Source of the DNA: Alphaproteobacteria bacterium UBA1303
GTDB lineage: Bacteria > Pseudomonadota > Alphaproteobacteria > Micropepsales > Micropepsaceae
Assembly (NCBI GenBank): GCA_002307315.1
Contig: DBTZ01000009.1
Location: 1-51,630 of the forward strand
Length of the DNA: 51,630 nucleotides
Direction of reading: 5' to 3'
Part shown: positions 14,958 to 22,808 of the stretch, piece by piece
Layout: each line of letters opens with the position of its first letter
Position numbering within the stretch: the first letter of the stretch is position 1
Program-made: the position numbers and the translations under genes
Notes under the pieces: model-generated
The model's database searches: none
What the model was told of the DNA's origin: nothing
The model's input: the letters and a program-made list of their open reading frames with translations, nothing else

Positions 14958-15906
14958 GTCTCGCCATCACGCCTTGCCGTCCGTGCAGATAGCATAGTGG
15001 GCGATCCTCGGCAGATTTCCAGGCGAAATTTGGTTACCGGCGGCGCGGCCGTTTTTTGCCGCTAGAGATCGATTCAAATTTTACGCAAACACATTGAAAA
15101 TAAAGAAAAAAGTTGAGTTCGCGGTCTAACCGGGCCGCAAAAGCCCCGCCCCTAGCCTTTCCCGCACGTGTTGGGAGTGCGGGTGATGGGCATCAAACCG
15201 GTCAAACTGGCAATTGCCGTGGGATTGGGTATCTGGGCTGGCGGTTGCGCCAACACCTTGACCTATGCGCCGATGCCGGTGCCGTCGGCTCCGAATGCGG
15301 CGGTGGCAATGCCGGAAACCGGTCCGGCCGCTATAATCCCCGCCGGGTATATCGACTTCTGCAGCCGGTATGCCTCCGACTGCCAACTTCATCCCGATCA
15401 AGCCGACCACATCGTTCTGGATACGGCGAACTGGACCCTGCTGCAGACGGTCAACACACAGGTGAACGCAGCCATCTGGCCGGAGGATGACGCCAAACAC
15501 TACGGCCGCGCCGAATACTGGACCATCCCAACCGACGGATACGGCGACTGCGAGGACTACGCCCTGACCAAGCAGCGCGACTTGGTGGCGAAAGGCCTGC
15601 CGGAACCGTCCTTACGTCTTGCCATCCTGGTGACCCCGCGGATGGAGCGGCACACGGTGCTGACCGTCGCCACCGATCGGGGAGACTTCGTGCTCGACAG
15701 CCTCACCGACGCCATTCTGCCGTGGAACAAAACGGATTACGTCTGGCTGGAACGGCAGAACCCCAAGGTCGCGTTCGGTTGGACGGCACTCAATGCGCCG
15801 AGCACGCTTTTGGCCGCCAACGCCAACATCCCGACCGCTCAAGCAGACGAGGCGGCACCGTCACTGCCGGTACGTTAACATTTGCCAAGGGCAGCCCCCA
15901 AGGAGG
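14958..15906 (+). repeat. Segmental direct duplication, copy A (cysteine protease gene plus upstream region)
   Basis: This segment aligns throughout with 18231-19178: upstream sequence (for example GCAGATAGCATA, GCGATCCTCGGCA, TTCCAGGCGAAA, TCAAATTTTAC), the whole gene, and about 25 bp past its stop. It begins about 12 bp upstream of the divergent metallophosphatase gene. Identity is lower than that of the 63-bp repeat, so the duplication is older. Confidence 0.85.
15186..15878 (+). CDS. Transglutaminase-like cysteine peptidase, lipoprotein form (copy A)
   Basis: About 230 residues from the ATG at 15186. The N-terminus has a short hydrophobic segment ending in a lipobox (WAGGC, Cys near residue 22), so it should be a lipoprotein. 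The body matches bacterial transglutaminase-like cysteine proteinases (BTLCP, the LapG group): YWTIPTDGYGDCEDYALTK (catalytic Cys), ERHTVLTVATDRGDFVLDSL (His and Asp), and the typical ending YVWLERQNPKVAFGWTAL. LapG proteins cleave surface adhesins under c-di-GMP control through LapD; neither partner is in this window. A diverged second copy is at 18460. The upstream region is conserved between copies. Confidence 0.85.
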   Translation: MGIKPVKLAIAVGLGIWAGGCANTLTYAPMPVPSAPNAAVAMPETGPAAIIPAGYIDFCSRYASDCQLHPDQADHIVLDTANWTLLQTVNTQVNAAIWPEDDAKHYGRAEYWTIPTDGYGDCEDYALTKQRDLVAKGLPEPSLRLAILVTPRMERHTVLTVATDRGDFVLDSLTDAILPWNKTDYVWLERQNPKVAFGWTALNAPSTLLAANANIPTAQADEAAPSLPVR

Positions 15907-15952
15907 CATCGGGCCGTCATTCACACCGGTGGCGCACACAGTCCAGGCCCCA
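15905..15952. repeat. 47-bp imperfect direct repeat, left copy
   Basis: It matches 17852-17899 at about 40 of 47 positions; the best conserved part is GCACACAGTCCAG with CCGGTGG before it. The two copies bracket the Fic remnant and the DUF6880-like gene. Confidence 0.6.
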
Positions 15953-15954
15953 CG

Positions 15955-16185
15955 GCGGCTCTTCGAACCGGCCCGGCTGGAAGAGCCGGCCGAGAAGATC
16001 GCCGACCTCGTGCGGGTATCGAACGCGGCGATGCCTCGCGCATCACCGGCCTGACCGAGCGCACCGCGCGGCGGGTTCTCAACGATATGGTTGCCGCCGG
16101 TTTGTTAGCGTCGGAAACGCCGAAGAGCCCAGTATCGCGTCGCTTCCCTTCGGACGTGCTCAATGCCCGATTCCCGAAGCTGTAG
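15955..16185 (+). pseudogene. Fic-family protein, C-terminal winged-helix remnant
   Basis: One frame reads ERGDASRITGLTERTARRVL, then AAGLLASETPKSPVSRRFP and ARFPKL before the stop at 16185. This is the C-terminal winged helix found after the Fic domain in many proteobacterial Fic proteins (DUF4172/Fic type). Just upstream a different frame reads LEEPAEKIADLVRVSNAAM, suggesting a frameshift near 16010. The Fic catalytic domain (HPFxxGNGR) is absent, so this is a dead 3' remnant, probably of a former toxin or AMP-transferase gene. Confidence 0.6.
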
Positions 16186-16267
16186 CGGAACGCGCGGGAG
16201 GTGCCGAGGAAATTGAAGGCGCAAGAAAAAATGTGAACGAGGCGGGTATTCGCTGAGACGTGATTTT

Positions 16268-17701
16268 TCAAATCAAGCCCCAGAAGCCGCTCTTGCGGCC
16301 GTGCTCGGTCTTCAGCCGTGCGGCGTAGGCATCGTGTGTCTCGACGGTGCCGAAGTCGGAAATAGACGACGCAAGACTCGCACACTCCATGAAATGACGC
16401 GCGGCATGGCGGTAACGGCTCGATCGGGCCTTGGCGAGTGTGAAATTGATCATCGCTCGAAGCACCAAGGTTGCGGCAAGCGGGTATTTGCCGGCGAGCG
16501 CATCTGCGGCTGGCGACAAGATTTCGTAATAATTGCCATCGATTTCACCTGTCCGCACGGTCACAAGCCGCGCGGCCCTCTCCACAGCAGGCCAGGAGAC
16601 GAGAAACGCCAATGCCTGAAGGGCACTCTCATAGCGCTCCGCAAAATCGAGCGCCCGCTCCTCGGCCTCAACATCGTCGAAGTCGGGAAGCCGCTTGAGG
16701 TACGTGCGTAAGTGCCGGGCGCTGAGGGTGCGTTCGAAGCATGACCAACGGGCGGTTTGCGCTTGGTCGCCGCGACCGAGCGCATCGAGCACATCGATCC
16801 GAGCATCCTCCCACTCGAATTCCGGCCATCCGCTACGCCTATGTTCGGCCACTTCAATCGTTTGCAGCGCTTCTTCGGCGCGGTCCGCCGCCAGTAGCCG
16901 TCGGGCGATCTCCGCCGCAATCTTGGGGACCTTTCTTGTCTCTTTGTCGTACTGAGCAACGAAGGCGTCGACGTCGCCTTGGGCGTCGGCGATTTCCCGC
17001 AGAGCAAGGCGAATGGTGCTTTCGCGGCTCCGCGCCTCGATCTCGTCCTCGTAAAGCGGTCCACCCGAGCCAAAGCCGACGAGCTTGCGCTGGTCGTGCG
17101 GCGGCTTCTCGACCGGCGTTTTCGACAGCGCGGTGAAACGCTCCTTCAAACGATTGAGGCCGTTGTTTCCGAGAACCGGAGCCAGCGTCTCGATCAGATT
17201 GTCGTATTGGCCGTAGCCGTTTTCATTGAGGGCGGCAAACACGCGATCGGCCAAATGCATGGGATCGGGTTCCGCCGCCTGGGCAAGCGGACCGAGATCG
17301 CGACAACCGAGGCGGAAGACATCGCCGACCACGCCGTTACTGTCGTCGCACCGCCCCTGTACGGATTCGGCGAGGTCCATGAACCGCCACAACAGCTCCA
17401 GCGCGTCGGCCGCGTCGATTTTCGCCACCCGATCGACAATCGTTCGGCGTTGGGTGTCGAGATCGTCCGCGAGATCGCGAATCTTATGCCGATCGACGAA
17501 TCCGCGTGATCGGGAGATTTGGGCGAGGCGCTTTCTCACCTCTGCCGCGACGCTCTCCGGCGCTTCTTTAGCGGTAAGTTCCAGCCGCAGACGGCGACTG
17601 GCTGCCGCATCGTTTTCGGCGAGTTCCATGAGCAGCTCTGCCAGGCGCTTCGCCCCCAATGCCTCGAGATTGTCGAGGTTCAACTTCCGCTTCGAGACCA
17701 T
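16268..17701 (-). CDS. DUF6880-like protein, function unknown
   Basis: About 477 residues from the ATG at 17701 (MVSKRKLNLDNLEALGAKRL). The upstream in-frame extension to 17863 is not protein-like and was excluded. The protein is almost all alpha-helical with TPR/HEAT-like repeats, for example KRLAELLMELAENDAAASRR, ALELLWRFMDLAESVQGR, IARRLLAADRAEEALQTIEV and a C-terminal TLVLRAMINFTLAKARSSRY with HAARHFMECASLASSI. I recall this N-terminal pattern from alphaproteobacterial proteins labelled DUF6880, but this was not checked. No catalytic motif is visible. It lies in the insert between the two duplicated protease genes. Confidence 0.7.
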   Translation of the reverse strand: MVSKRKLNLDNLEALGAKRLAELLMELAENDAAASRRLRLELTAKEAPESVAAEVRKRLAQISRSRGFVDRHKIRDLADDLDTQRRTIVDRVAKIDAADALELLWRFMDLAESVQGRCDDSNGVVGDVFRLGCRDLGPLAQAAEPDPMHLADRVFAALNENGYGQYDNLIETLAPVLGNNGLNRLKERFTALSKTPVEKPPHDQRKLVGFGSGGPLYEDEIEARSRESTIRLALREIADAQGDVDAFVAQYDKETRKVPKIAAEIARRLLAADRAEEALQTIEVAEHRRSGWPEFEWEDARIDVLDALGRGDQAQTARWSCFERTLSARHLRTYLKRLPDFDDVEAEERALDFAERYESALQALAFLVSWPAVERAARLVTVRTGEIDGNYYEILSPAADALAGKYPLAATLVLRAMINFTLAKARSSRYRHAARHFMECASLASSISDFGTVETHDAYAARLKTEHGRKSGFWGLI

Positions 17702-17851
17702 CGTTTGTCCCACCTTGCCGCATCCGAAGACGGCATATGCCGGTTGCCAGGATATCAGCAAGCTCGTCAAGCCGTTCCTTGCTTGACATTTGGTTGGAGA
17801 AAGAGGGTTTGGACCAACGTGAAGGGGTGTACGCATGGGCGTTCCGGCTAG

Positions 17852-17899
17852 GGCGTCGGGCACTCATTCGCTCCGGTGGTGCACACAGTCCAGTCCCCC
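17852..17899. repeat. 47-bp imperfect direct repeat, right copy
   Basis: Partner of 15905-15952, same orientation. It lies upstream of the DUF6880-like gene and about 85 bp before the tRNA 3'-end scar. Confidence 0.6.
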
Positions 17900-17984
17900 A
17901 GTGGCCCCATTCTCTTCGTCCTAAGTCATGTCCGAAAAACACAAAAAACCAAGACTTGCGCAATCCGACAAAGAGACAATTTGT

Positions 17985-18007
17985 TTCGAGTCCCCCATCC
18001 TCCGCCA
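17985..18007 (+). other. tRNA 3'-end scar (possible attachment site)
   Basis: TTCGAGT, CCCCC, ATCCTCC, G and CCA follow one another exactly as a T-loop, T-stem 3' strand, acceptor 3' strand, discriminator and CCA would. The matching 5' T-stem (GGGGG) and the rest of a tRNA are absent; the five bases before the loop are TTTGT. This is the expected trace of integration or excision at a tRNA 3' end. No integrase gene is present nearby. Confidence 0.5.
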
Positions 18008-18230
18008 TTTATCCCCGCCGAACATTCTCCGTTCGCCTGAGCGTGCCTGAATTCCCCAGGAATCGCGCGGCTCGGCCGCAGATCTGCAGACTTGAAGGGT
18101 CGCTTACGGAGTTCTTAGCTGTTGAAATTACTGAATATTTTTAATGAGCGCGTCCGCGTGTTTCGAACTGTTGGAAACGCCCCCAGTTCCTCGGGCTGAA
18201 GAGGCTCAGCCCCATCGTCTTAACAATCCC

Positions 18231-19178
18231 GTCTCACCGTCACGCCTCGCCGGAGGTGCAGATAGCATATGTGGCGATCCTCGGCACATTTCCAGGCGAA
18301 ACGAGGTTACCGACGAACCTTGGAATTTCGAATGGGTGGTAGTCGATTCAAATTTTACACAAACGCATTGAAAATAAAGAGAAAATTTGAATTCGCAGCC
18401 TAACTCGGCCGCAAAAGTCCTGCCTCTAGCCTCGCTCCCACGCGTTGGGAGTGTGGGTCATGGGCAACACGCCGGTAAAGCTGGCAATTGCGTTGGGGTT
18501 GGGTATCTGGGCTGGCGGTTGCGCCGGCACCATGCCGAGCACCGCACCGCTTCCCGCCCCCTTGGTCACACCGTCCACATCGGCACGAATGCCCGACACC
18601 GGCCAGGCGGCCGTCATTCCCGCCGGTTATATCGACTTCTGCATCCGCTTCGCTGCCGACTGCCAGCCACGCTTAGGCGAGAGTGACAGCATCGTACTAG
18701 ACATGACGAACTGGACGGTGTTGCAGGCGGTCAATGCCTCGGTAAACGCCAAGATCTGGCCCGAGGACGACGGCCCGCACTATGGCCGCGCCGAATATTG
18801 GACCATCCCCACCGACGGTTATGGCGACTGCGAGGACTACGCCCTGACCAAGCGTCGCGATCTGGTGGCGCGCGGACTGCCAGAGCCGGCGTTGCGCCTG
18901 GCCATCGTGGTGACGCCGCGGACCGGGCGCCACACCGTGCTGACGGTCGCCACCGACCGAGGGGACTTCGTGCTCGACAATATCAACGAAGGTATCTTGC
19001 CGTGGAACAAGACGGATTACGTCTGGCTGGAGCGGCAGAACCCAAAGGTCGCGTTCGGCTGGACTGCGATCAATGCGTCGAGCACGCTTATTGCCGCCAA
19101 CGCCAACGCCCCGACGGCGCAAGCGGACGAGACGGTACCATCACCAGCGCGTTGACATTTTCCAGGGGTGGCACCCAA
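18231..19178 (+). repeat. Segmental direct duplication, copy B
   Basis: Partner of 14958-15906. It includes about 230 bp of upstream sequence, the gene at 18460-19155 and a short stretch past its stop. Confidence 0.85.
18460..19155 (+). CDS. Transglutaminase-like cysteine peptidase, lipoprotein form (copy B)
   Basis: About 231 residues, starting MGNTPVKLAIALGLGIWAGG with the lipobox cysteine next. It is a close paralogue of the gene at 15186. The catalytic triad is intact (GDCEDYALTK; GRHTVLTVATDRGDFVLDNI), as is the ending YVWLERQNPKVAFGWTAI. The region between lipobox and catalytic domain (residues about 24-60) is the most diverged, while the catalytic half is nearly identical. Both copies therefore look functional and under selection. 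A role in processing a surface protein is inferred from the LapG family only. Confidence 0.85.
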   Translation: MGNTPVKLAIALGLGIWAGGCAGTMPSTAPLPAPLVTPSTSARMPDTGQAAVIPAGYIDFCIRFAADCQPRLGESDSIVLDMTNWTVLQAVNASVNAKIWPEDDGPHYGRAEYWTIPTDGYGDCEDYALTKRRDLVARGLPEPALRLAIVVTPRTGRHTVLTVATDRGDFVLDNINEGILPWNKTDYVWLERQNPKVAFGWTAINASSTLIAANANAPTAQADETVPSPAR

Positions 19179-19427
19179 CCGCACCGCGAGGGGCCGCGCT
19201 TTATAACGTCTTACTTCCGGTCTCTTGATCGATAGCGATGATAGAGTAATAAAATAACAATCATTTGGCGGCAGAAAACGACAGAATTCGGTTTAACCAT
19301 CCGTACGGACACAATTTTCACGATACATCATTACGCATAAAGTCATAGTTGGAACTGGCATACGGGTGGCATAACCCGCTATACCGGGCCCCCGTTTGTC
19401 CGGACGTGCGAGGGCGAGGAACCATCG

Positions 19428-20060
19428 GTGGCCGAAGCGTATTTCATCGATGAAACCGATCCGACGCTTGCCGTCGTCCTCGGGCGCAGGAAACGGGAAG
19501 AGGCGCAAAAAAAACGTCGCTGGCGTCGGCAACTGACGGCCATTTTCGTCGGCGTCGCCCATCTTTTGGTTATTTTTCTGATGATTCAAAGCCGAATGGT
19601 CGAGGTGGCTCGCGAAAAACCGCCCACGCAGACCCAGCTATTGTGGCTGTTGCTGCCGAAGGCGTCGATGACACAGGCAAGAGAGCGGGAATTGAAAAGC
19701 GAAGATCTGGTCCACCAAGCCTATAAGGCGGTGCAGTTGCTGCCCATGGTTGAGGCGGACCGTCCCAATGCCATCACCGTCGAGCCCGGAGACGTTTTAG
19801 GTCAGGCGATCGCTTGCGGCGCCGGCAGATTCGAGTATCTGACCCCGGAAGGGCAGGCGCGCTGCAAACATAAGCCTTGGGCATTCCTCTACGACCGCTA
19901 CGGTTTCGTCATTCTCGATACCTCGCAGCGACATGATAGAACGCAGGAGAAGCCGCGGCCGAGCGATGTCATGGCTCACCAACGCAACACCGGGCCCTCC
20001 AACACCAAAAATGTCGATGCCAATGCCCCCTGTCTCGATTGTATTATCCGTGGCAACTGA
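19428..20060 (+). CDS. Single-pass inner-membrane protein, function unknown
   Basis: 210 residues from a GTG start preceded by GAGGA. The first 35 residues are charged and cytoplasmic (GRRKREEAQKKRRWRRQ just before the membrane). One transmembrane helix follows (LTAIFVGVAHLLVIFLMI, residues about 37-54), then a periplasmic domain. That domain has three or four cysteines: IACGAGRFEYLTPEGQARCK and APCLDCIIRGN at the C-terminus. Topology resembles TonB-like or division-type anchored proteins, but no family motif is recognised. It lies 28 bp upstream of alr in the same direction, so may be co-transcribed with it. Confidence 0.7.
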   Translation: MAEAYFIDETDPTLAVVLGRRKREEAQKKRRWRRQLTAIFVGVAHLLVIFLMIQSRMVEVAREKPPTQTQLLWLLLPKASMTQARERELKSEDLVHQAYKAVQLLPMVEADRPNAITVEPGDVLGQAIACGAGRFEYLTPEGQARCKHKPWAFLYDRYGFVILDTSQRHDRTQEKPRPSDVMAHQRNTGPSNTKNVDANAPCLDCIIRGN

Positions 20061-20088
20061 TGCGGGGGCAGGGTATTCTGGCGACGTG

Positions 20089-21210
20089 ATGGACCGTCCG
20101 AACGAAACCAAAGCGAACGAATTTGCCGCGATGCGCCTTTGCGTGCGTCTGCCTGCAGTCGTCGAGAACTATCGAACCGCCAAGCGGATGGCCGGACCGG
20201 CCGCCGTCGCCGGCGTGGTGAAGGCCGATGCCTACGGTCTCGGTATGCGCCCGGTGGCGCGGGCGCTGGCCTCTGCCGGCTGCGACAGCTTTTTCGTTGC
20301 CCGCCTGGAAGAAGGCATTGCCCTGCGGTTAGTGTCACCGGAAGCGCGGATTTTTGTGCTCGACGGTGCGCCGGCGGAAACGGTTCCGGCGCTGATCGCC
20401 AATCAACTGACACCGGTGTTGAATTCTCTTCCTGAAATCGCCGGGTGGTCGGCTGCCGCCCGTACCATGCGCACAGAGCTGGATGCCGCCGTCCATATCG
20501 ATACCGGGATGAACCGGTTGGGACTGCCGAGCGGCGAATTGGCGTTGCTTTCGGCCGAACACAAACATCGGCTCGCCGGCGTGCGGGTGGTGCTATGGAT
20601 GAGCCATCTGGCCTGCTCGGACGATCCTGCATCGAAGATGAACCGCCGTCAGCTTGACCGGTTTCGTACGGCGCTGGCCATGCTGCCGCCCGCGCCGGCC
20701 GCGCTCTCCGCTTCGGGCGGGTTAATGCTGGGCAAGGACTACCATTTCGATCTAGTGCGCCCCGGCATCGCGCTGTACGGCGGCCATCCCTTGAACGTCG
20801 GTCCCAACCCGTTCAAGACTGCGGTGGTTTGTACCGCCCGCATCATGCAGACACGCACCATTGCGGCGGGCGAAACCGTCGGCTATGGCGCTACCTTCAC
20901 CGCCGGGCGGACGACGAAGATCGCCACAGCCGGTCTGGGTTATGCCGACGGGTTGTTCCGGTCGGTGTCCAATGCCGGATGCGGCGCCGTCGGGGGAACG
21001 CGGATACCCGTCGCCGGGCGGGTGTCGATGGACCTGGCCAGCTTCGACGTCACCGATTTGACGCCGCCGCCGGCGACCGGCATGGAGATCGAATTGTTCG
21101 GCGACACCATTGCCTTGGAAGAAATCGCCAAGGCCGCCGGCACCATCGGTTACGAAATACTCACCTCGCTGTCGCGGCGCGCGAAGCGAACTTACGAGGA
21201 GAATCCATGA
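20089..21210 (+). CDS. alr: Alanine racemase
   Basis: 373 residues. A PLP-dependent fold III enzyme that interconverts L- and D-alanine for peptidoglycan. The PLP lysine is in VAGVVKADAYGLG near residue 44. AAVHIDTGMNRLGLP and DLVRPGIALYGGHPL follow. The catalytic tyrosine of the second domain is in TVGYGATFTAG, and the C-terminal motif PVAGRVSMDLASFDVTDL is present. Length is normal. The ATG at 20089 was chosen because upstream in-frame sequence is antisense-like. The stop overlaps the mlaE start (ATGA). Confidence 0.95.
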   Translation: MDRPNETKANEFAAMRLCVRLPAVVENYRTAKRMAGPAAVAGVVKADAYGLGMRPVARALASAGCDSFFVARLEEGIALRLVSPEARIFVLDGAPAETVPALIANQLTPVLNSLPEIAGWSAAARTMRTELDAAVHIDTGMNRLGLPSGELALLSAEHKHRLAGVRVVLWMSHLACSDDPASKMNRRQLDRFRTALAMLPPAPAALSASGGLMLGKDYHFDLVRPGIALYGGHPLNVGPNPFKTAVVCTARIMQTRTIAAGETVGYGATFTAGRTTKIATAGLGYADGLFRSVSNAGCGAVGGTRIPVAGRVSMDLASFDVTDLTPPPATGMEIELFGDTIALEEIAKAAGTIGYEILTSLSRRAKRTYEENP

Positions 21211-21977
21211 ACTTCCTCGCTTCCATCGGCCGAATGACGCTGGACTTCCTGCGCAGCGTCGGTGCGCTGTTCGTGTTTCTGGGCGATGCGGTCGTATCCA
21301 TTTTCCTGCCGCCGTTCTACTGGTCTCTGCTCGGCAAGCAGTTGATGCGCATCGGCTATTTTTCGCTGCCGGTGGTGGGACTGACCGGCTTCTTCACCGG
21401 CGGCGCACTGGCGCTGCAGATCTATTCCGGCGCCGCGCGCTACGGTGCCGAGGCGTTCGTGCCGGCGGTGGTGATGATCGGCATCTGCCGCGAACTGGGG
21501 CCGGTGATCGCCGGGCTGATGGTGGCGGGTCGCGCAGCCGCGGCGATCGCCGCCGAACTCGGCACCATGAAGGTGACCGAGCAGATCGATGCGCTGACCA
21601 CGCTTGCCACCAATCCGGTGAAGTATCTGGTGGTCCCCAGGCTGGTGGCCGCGGTGATCTCGATGCCGCTGTTGGTGGCGGTCGCCGATTCCGTCGGCGT
21701 GTTCGGTGGCTATATCGTATCCACCGGTACGCTCGGGTTTACCGGCTCGATCTACATCAAGAATACGGTCGATGCGATCGCCTTCAACGACGTATCTTCC
21801 GGTCTAACCAAGGCGGCGGTGTTCGGCTTTATCATCGCGGCAATGGGCTGCTATCACGGCTTCCATTCCAAGGGCGGGGCGCAAGGGGTCGGCGCGGCCA
21901 CCACGTCCGCGGTGGTTACCTCTTCGATTCTTATTCTCGCCGCCAACTACATTCTCACCAAACTGCTTTTCGAGTGA
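21207..21977 (+). CDS. mlaE: ABC transporter permease MlaE (phospholipid/organic solvent type)
   Basis: 256 residues, the standard length of MlaE/YrbE permeases. Typical segments are GLTGFFTGGALALQIYSGA, VVMIGICRELGPVIAGLMVAGR, AAELGTMKVTEQIDALTTLATNPVK (split here, continuous in the protein) and MGCYHGFHSKGGAQGVGAAT near the C-terminus. In the Mla system it forms the membrane channel for phospholipid transport between outer and inner membranes, with MlaF as the ATPase and MlaD as substrate-binding protein. mlaF follows by 5 bp; no mlaD follows here, so the substrate-binding component must be elsewhere. Confidence 0.93.
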   Translation: MNFLASIGRMTLDFLRSVGALFVFLGDAVVSIFLPPFYWSLLGKQLMRIGYFSLPVVGLTGFFTGGALALQIYSGAARYGAEAFVPAVVMIGICRELGPVIAGLMVAGRAAAAIAAELGTMKVTEQIDALTTLATNPVKYLVVPRLVAAVISMPLLVAVADSVGVFGGYIVSTGTLGFTGSIYIKNTVDAIAFNDVSSGLTKAAVFGFIIAAMGCYHGFHSKGGAQGVGAATTSAVVTSSILILAANYILTKLLFE

Positions 21978-21982
21978 TTGTC

Positions 21983-22762
21983 ATGGCTCAGGCTACCGCA
22001 ACGGCAAAAGTCGAACTTCGCGGCGTCAAGAAGCGCTTCGGCCCCAAGGTGGTGCTCGACGGCATCGATTTGACCATCGAACGCGGCGAGAGCCTGGTGG
22101 TGATCGGCGGTTCCGGCACCGGCAAGTCGGTAATGATCAAGTGCGTGCTGGGTATTCTGCGTCCCGACGAGGGCGAGATATACGTAGACGGCGAGCCGGT
22201 AACGCATCTGCACGGCCGCAAACGCGAGGCATTCTTGCGCAAGTTCGGCATGCTGTTCCAAGGCGCGGCGCTGTTCGATTCCCTGCCGGTGTGGGAGAAC
22301 GTCGCCTTCGGTCTGATCCAAGGGCGCGGTGTCGATCGCATCAAGGCGCGCGAGATCGCTTATCAAAAACTGGCCGAGGTCGGCCTCGGGCCGGAGGTTG
22401 CCGTGCTGTCGCCGGCCGAACTTTCCGGCGGTATGCAGAAACGCGTCGGCTTGGCCCGCGCCATCGCCGCCGACCCCGAGATCATTTTCTTCGACGAGCC
22501 GACCACCGGTCTCGACCCGATTATGTCCGACGTGATCAACAATCTGATCGTTGCCACCAGGGCGGAAGGCACCACTGCGCTTTCCATCACCCACGATCTG
22601 ATCAGCGCCCGCAAGATCTCCGACCGCATTGCCATGCTCTACAAGGGCAAGATCGTCTGGCACGGCCCCACGCGGGAGATCGACGCGAGCGGCAACGCAT
22701 ACGTCGATCAATTCATCCACGGCCGCGCCGAAGGTCCGATCCAGATGGAAGTGCGCGGCTGA
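21983..22762 (+). CDS. mlaF: ABC transporter ATP-binding protein MlaF
   Basis: 259 residues. Walker A VIGGSGTGKSVMIK, Q-loop FGMLFQGAALFDSLPVWENV, signature LSGGMQKRVGLARAI and Walker B EIIFFDEPTTGLDPIMSDVI, followed by the switch histidine in SITHDL. The sequence GAALFDSLPVWENV after the Q-loop is characteristic of the MlaF/Ttg2A group. It pairs with the permease immediately upstream in retrograde phospholipid or lipid transport. Confidence 0.94.
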   Translation: MAQATATAKVELRGVKKRFGPKVVLDGIDLTIERGESLVVIGGSGTGKSVMIKCVLGILRPDEGEIYVDGEPVTHLHGRKREAFLRKFGMLFQGAALFDSLPVWENVAFGLIQGRGVDRIKAREIAYQKLAEVGLGPEVAVLSPAELSGGMQKRVGLARAIAADPEIIFFDEPTTGLDPIMSDVINNLIVATRAEGTTALSITHDLISARKISDRIAMLYKGKIVWHGPTREIDASGNAYVDQFIHGRAEGPIQMEVRG

Positions 22763-22808
22763 ATCGTCGCTTAACCGAACCGCAAAGCCTGCCGGGTAAG
22801 ATGCGGGC

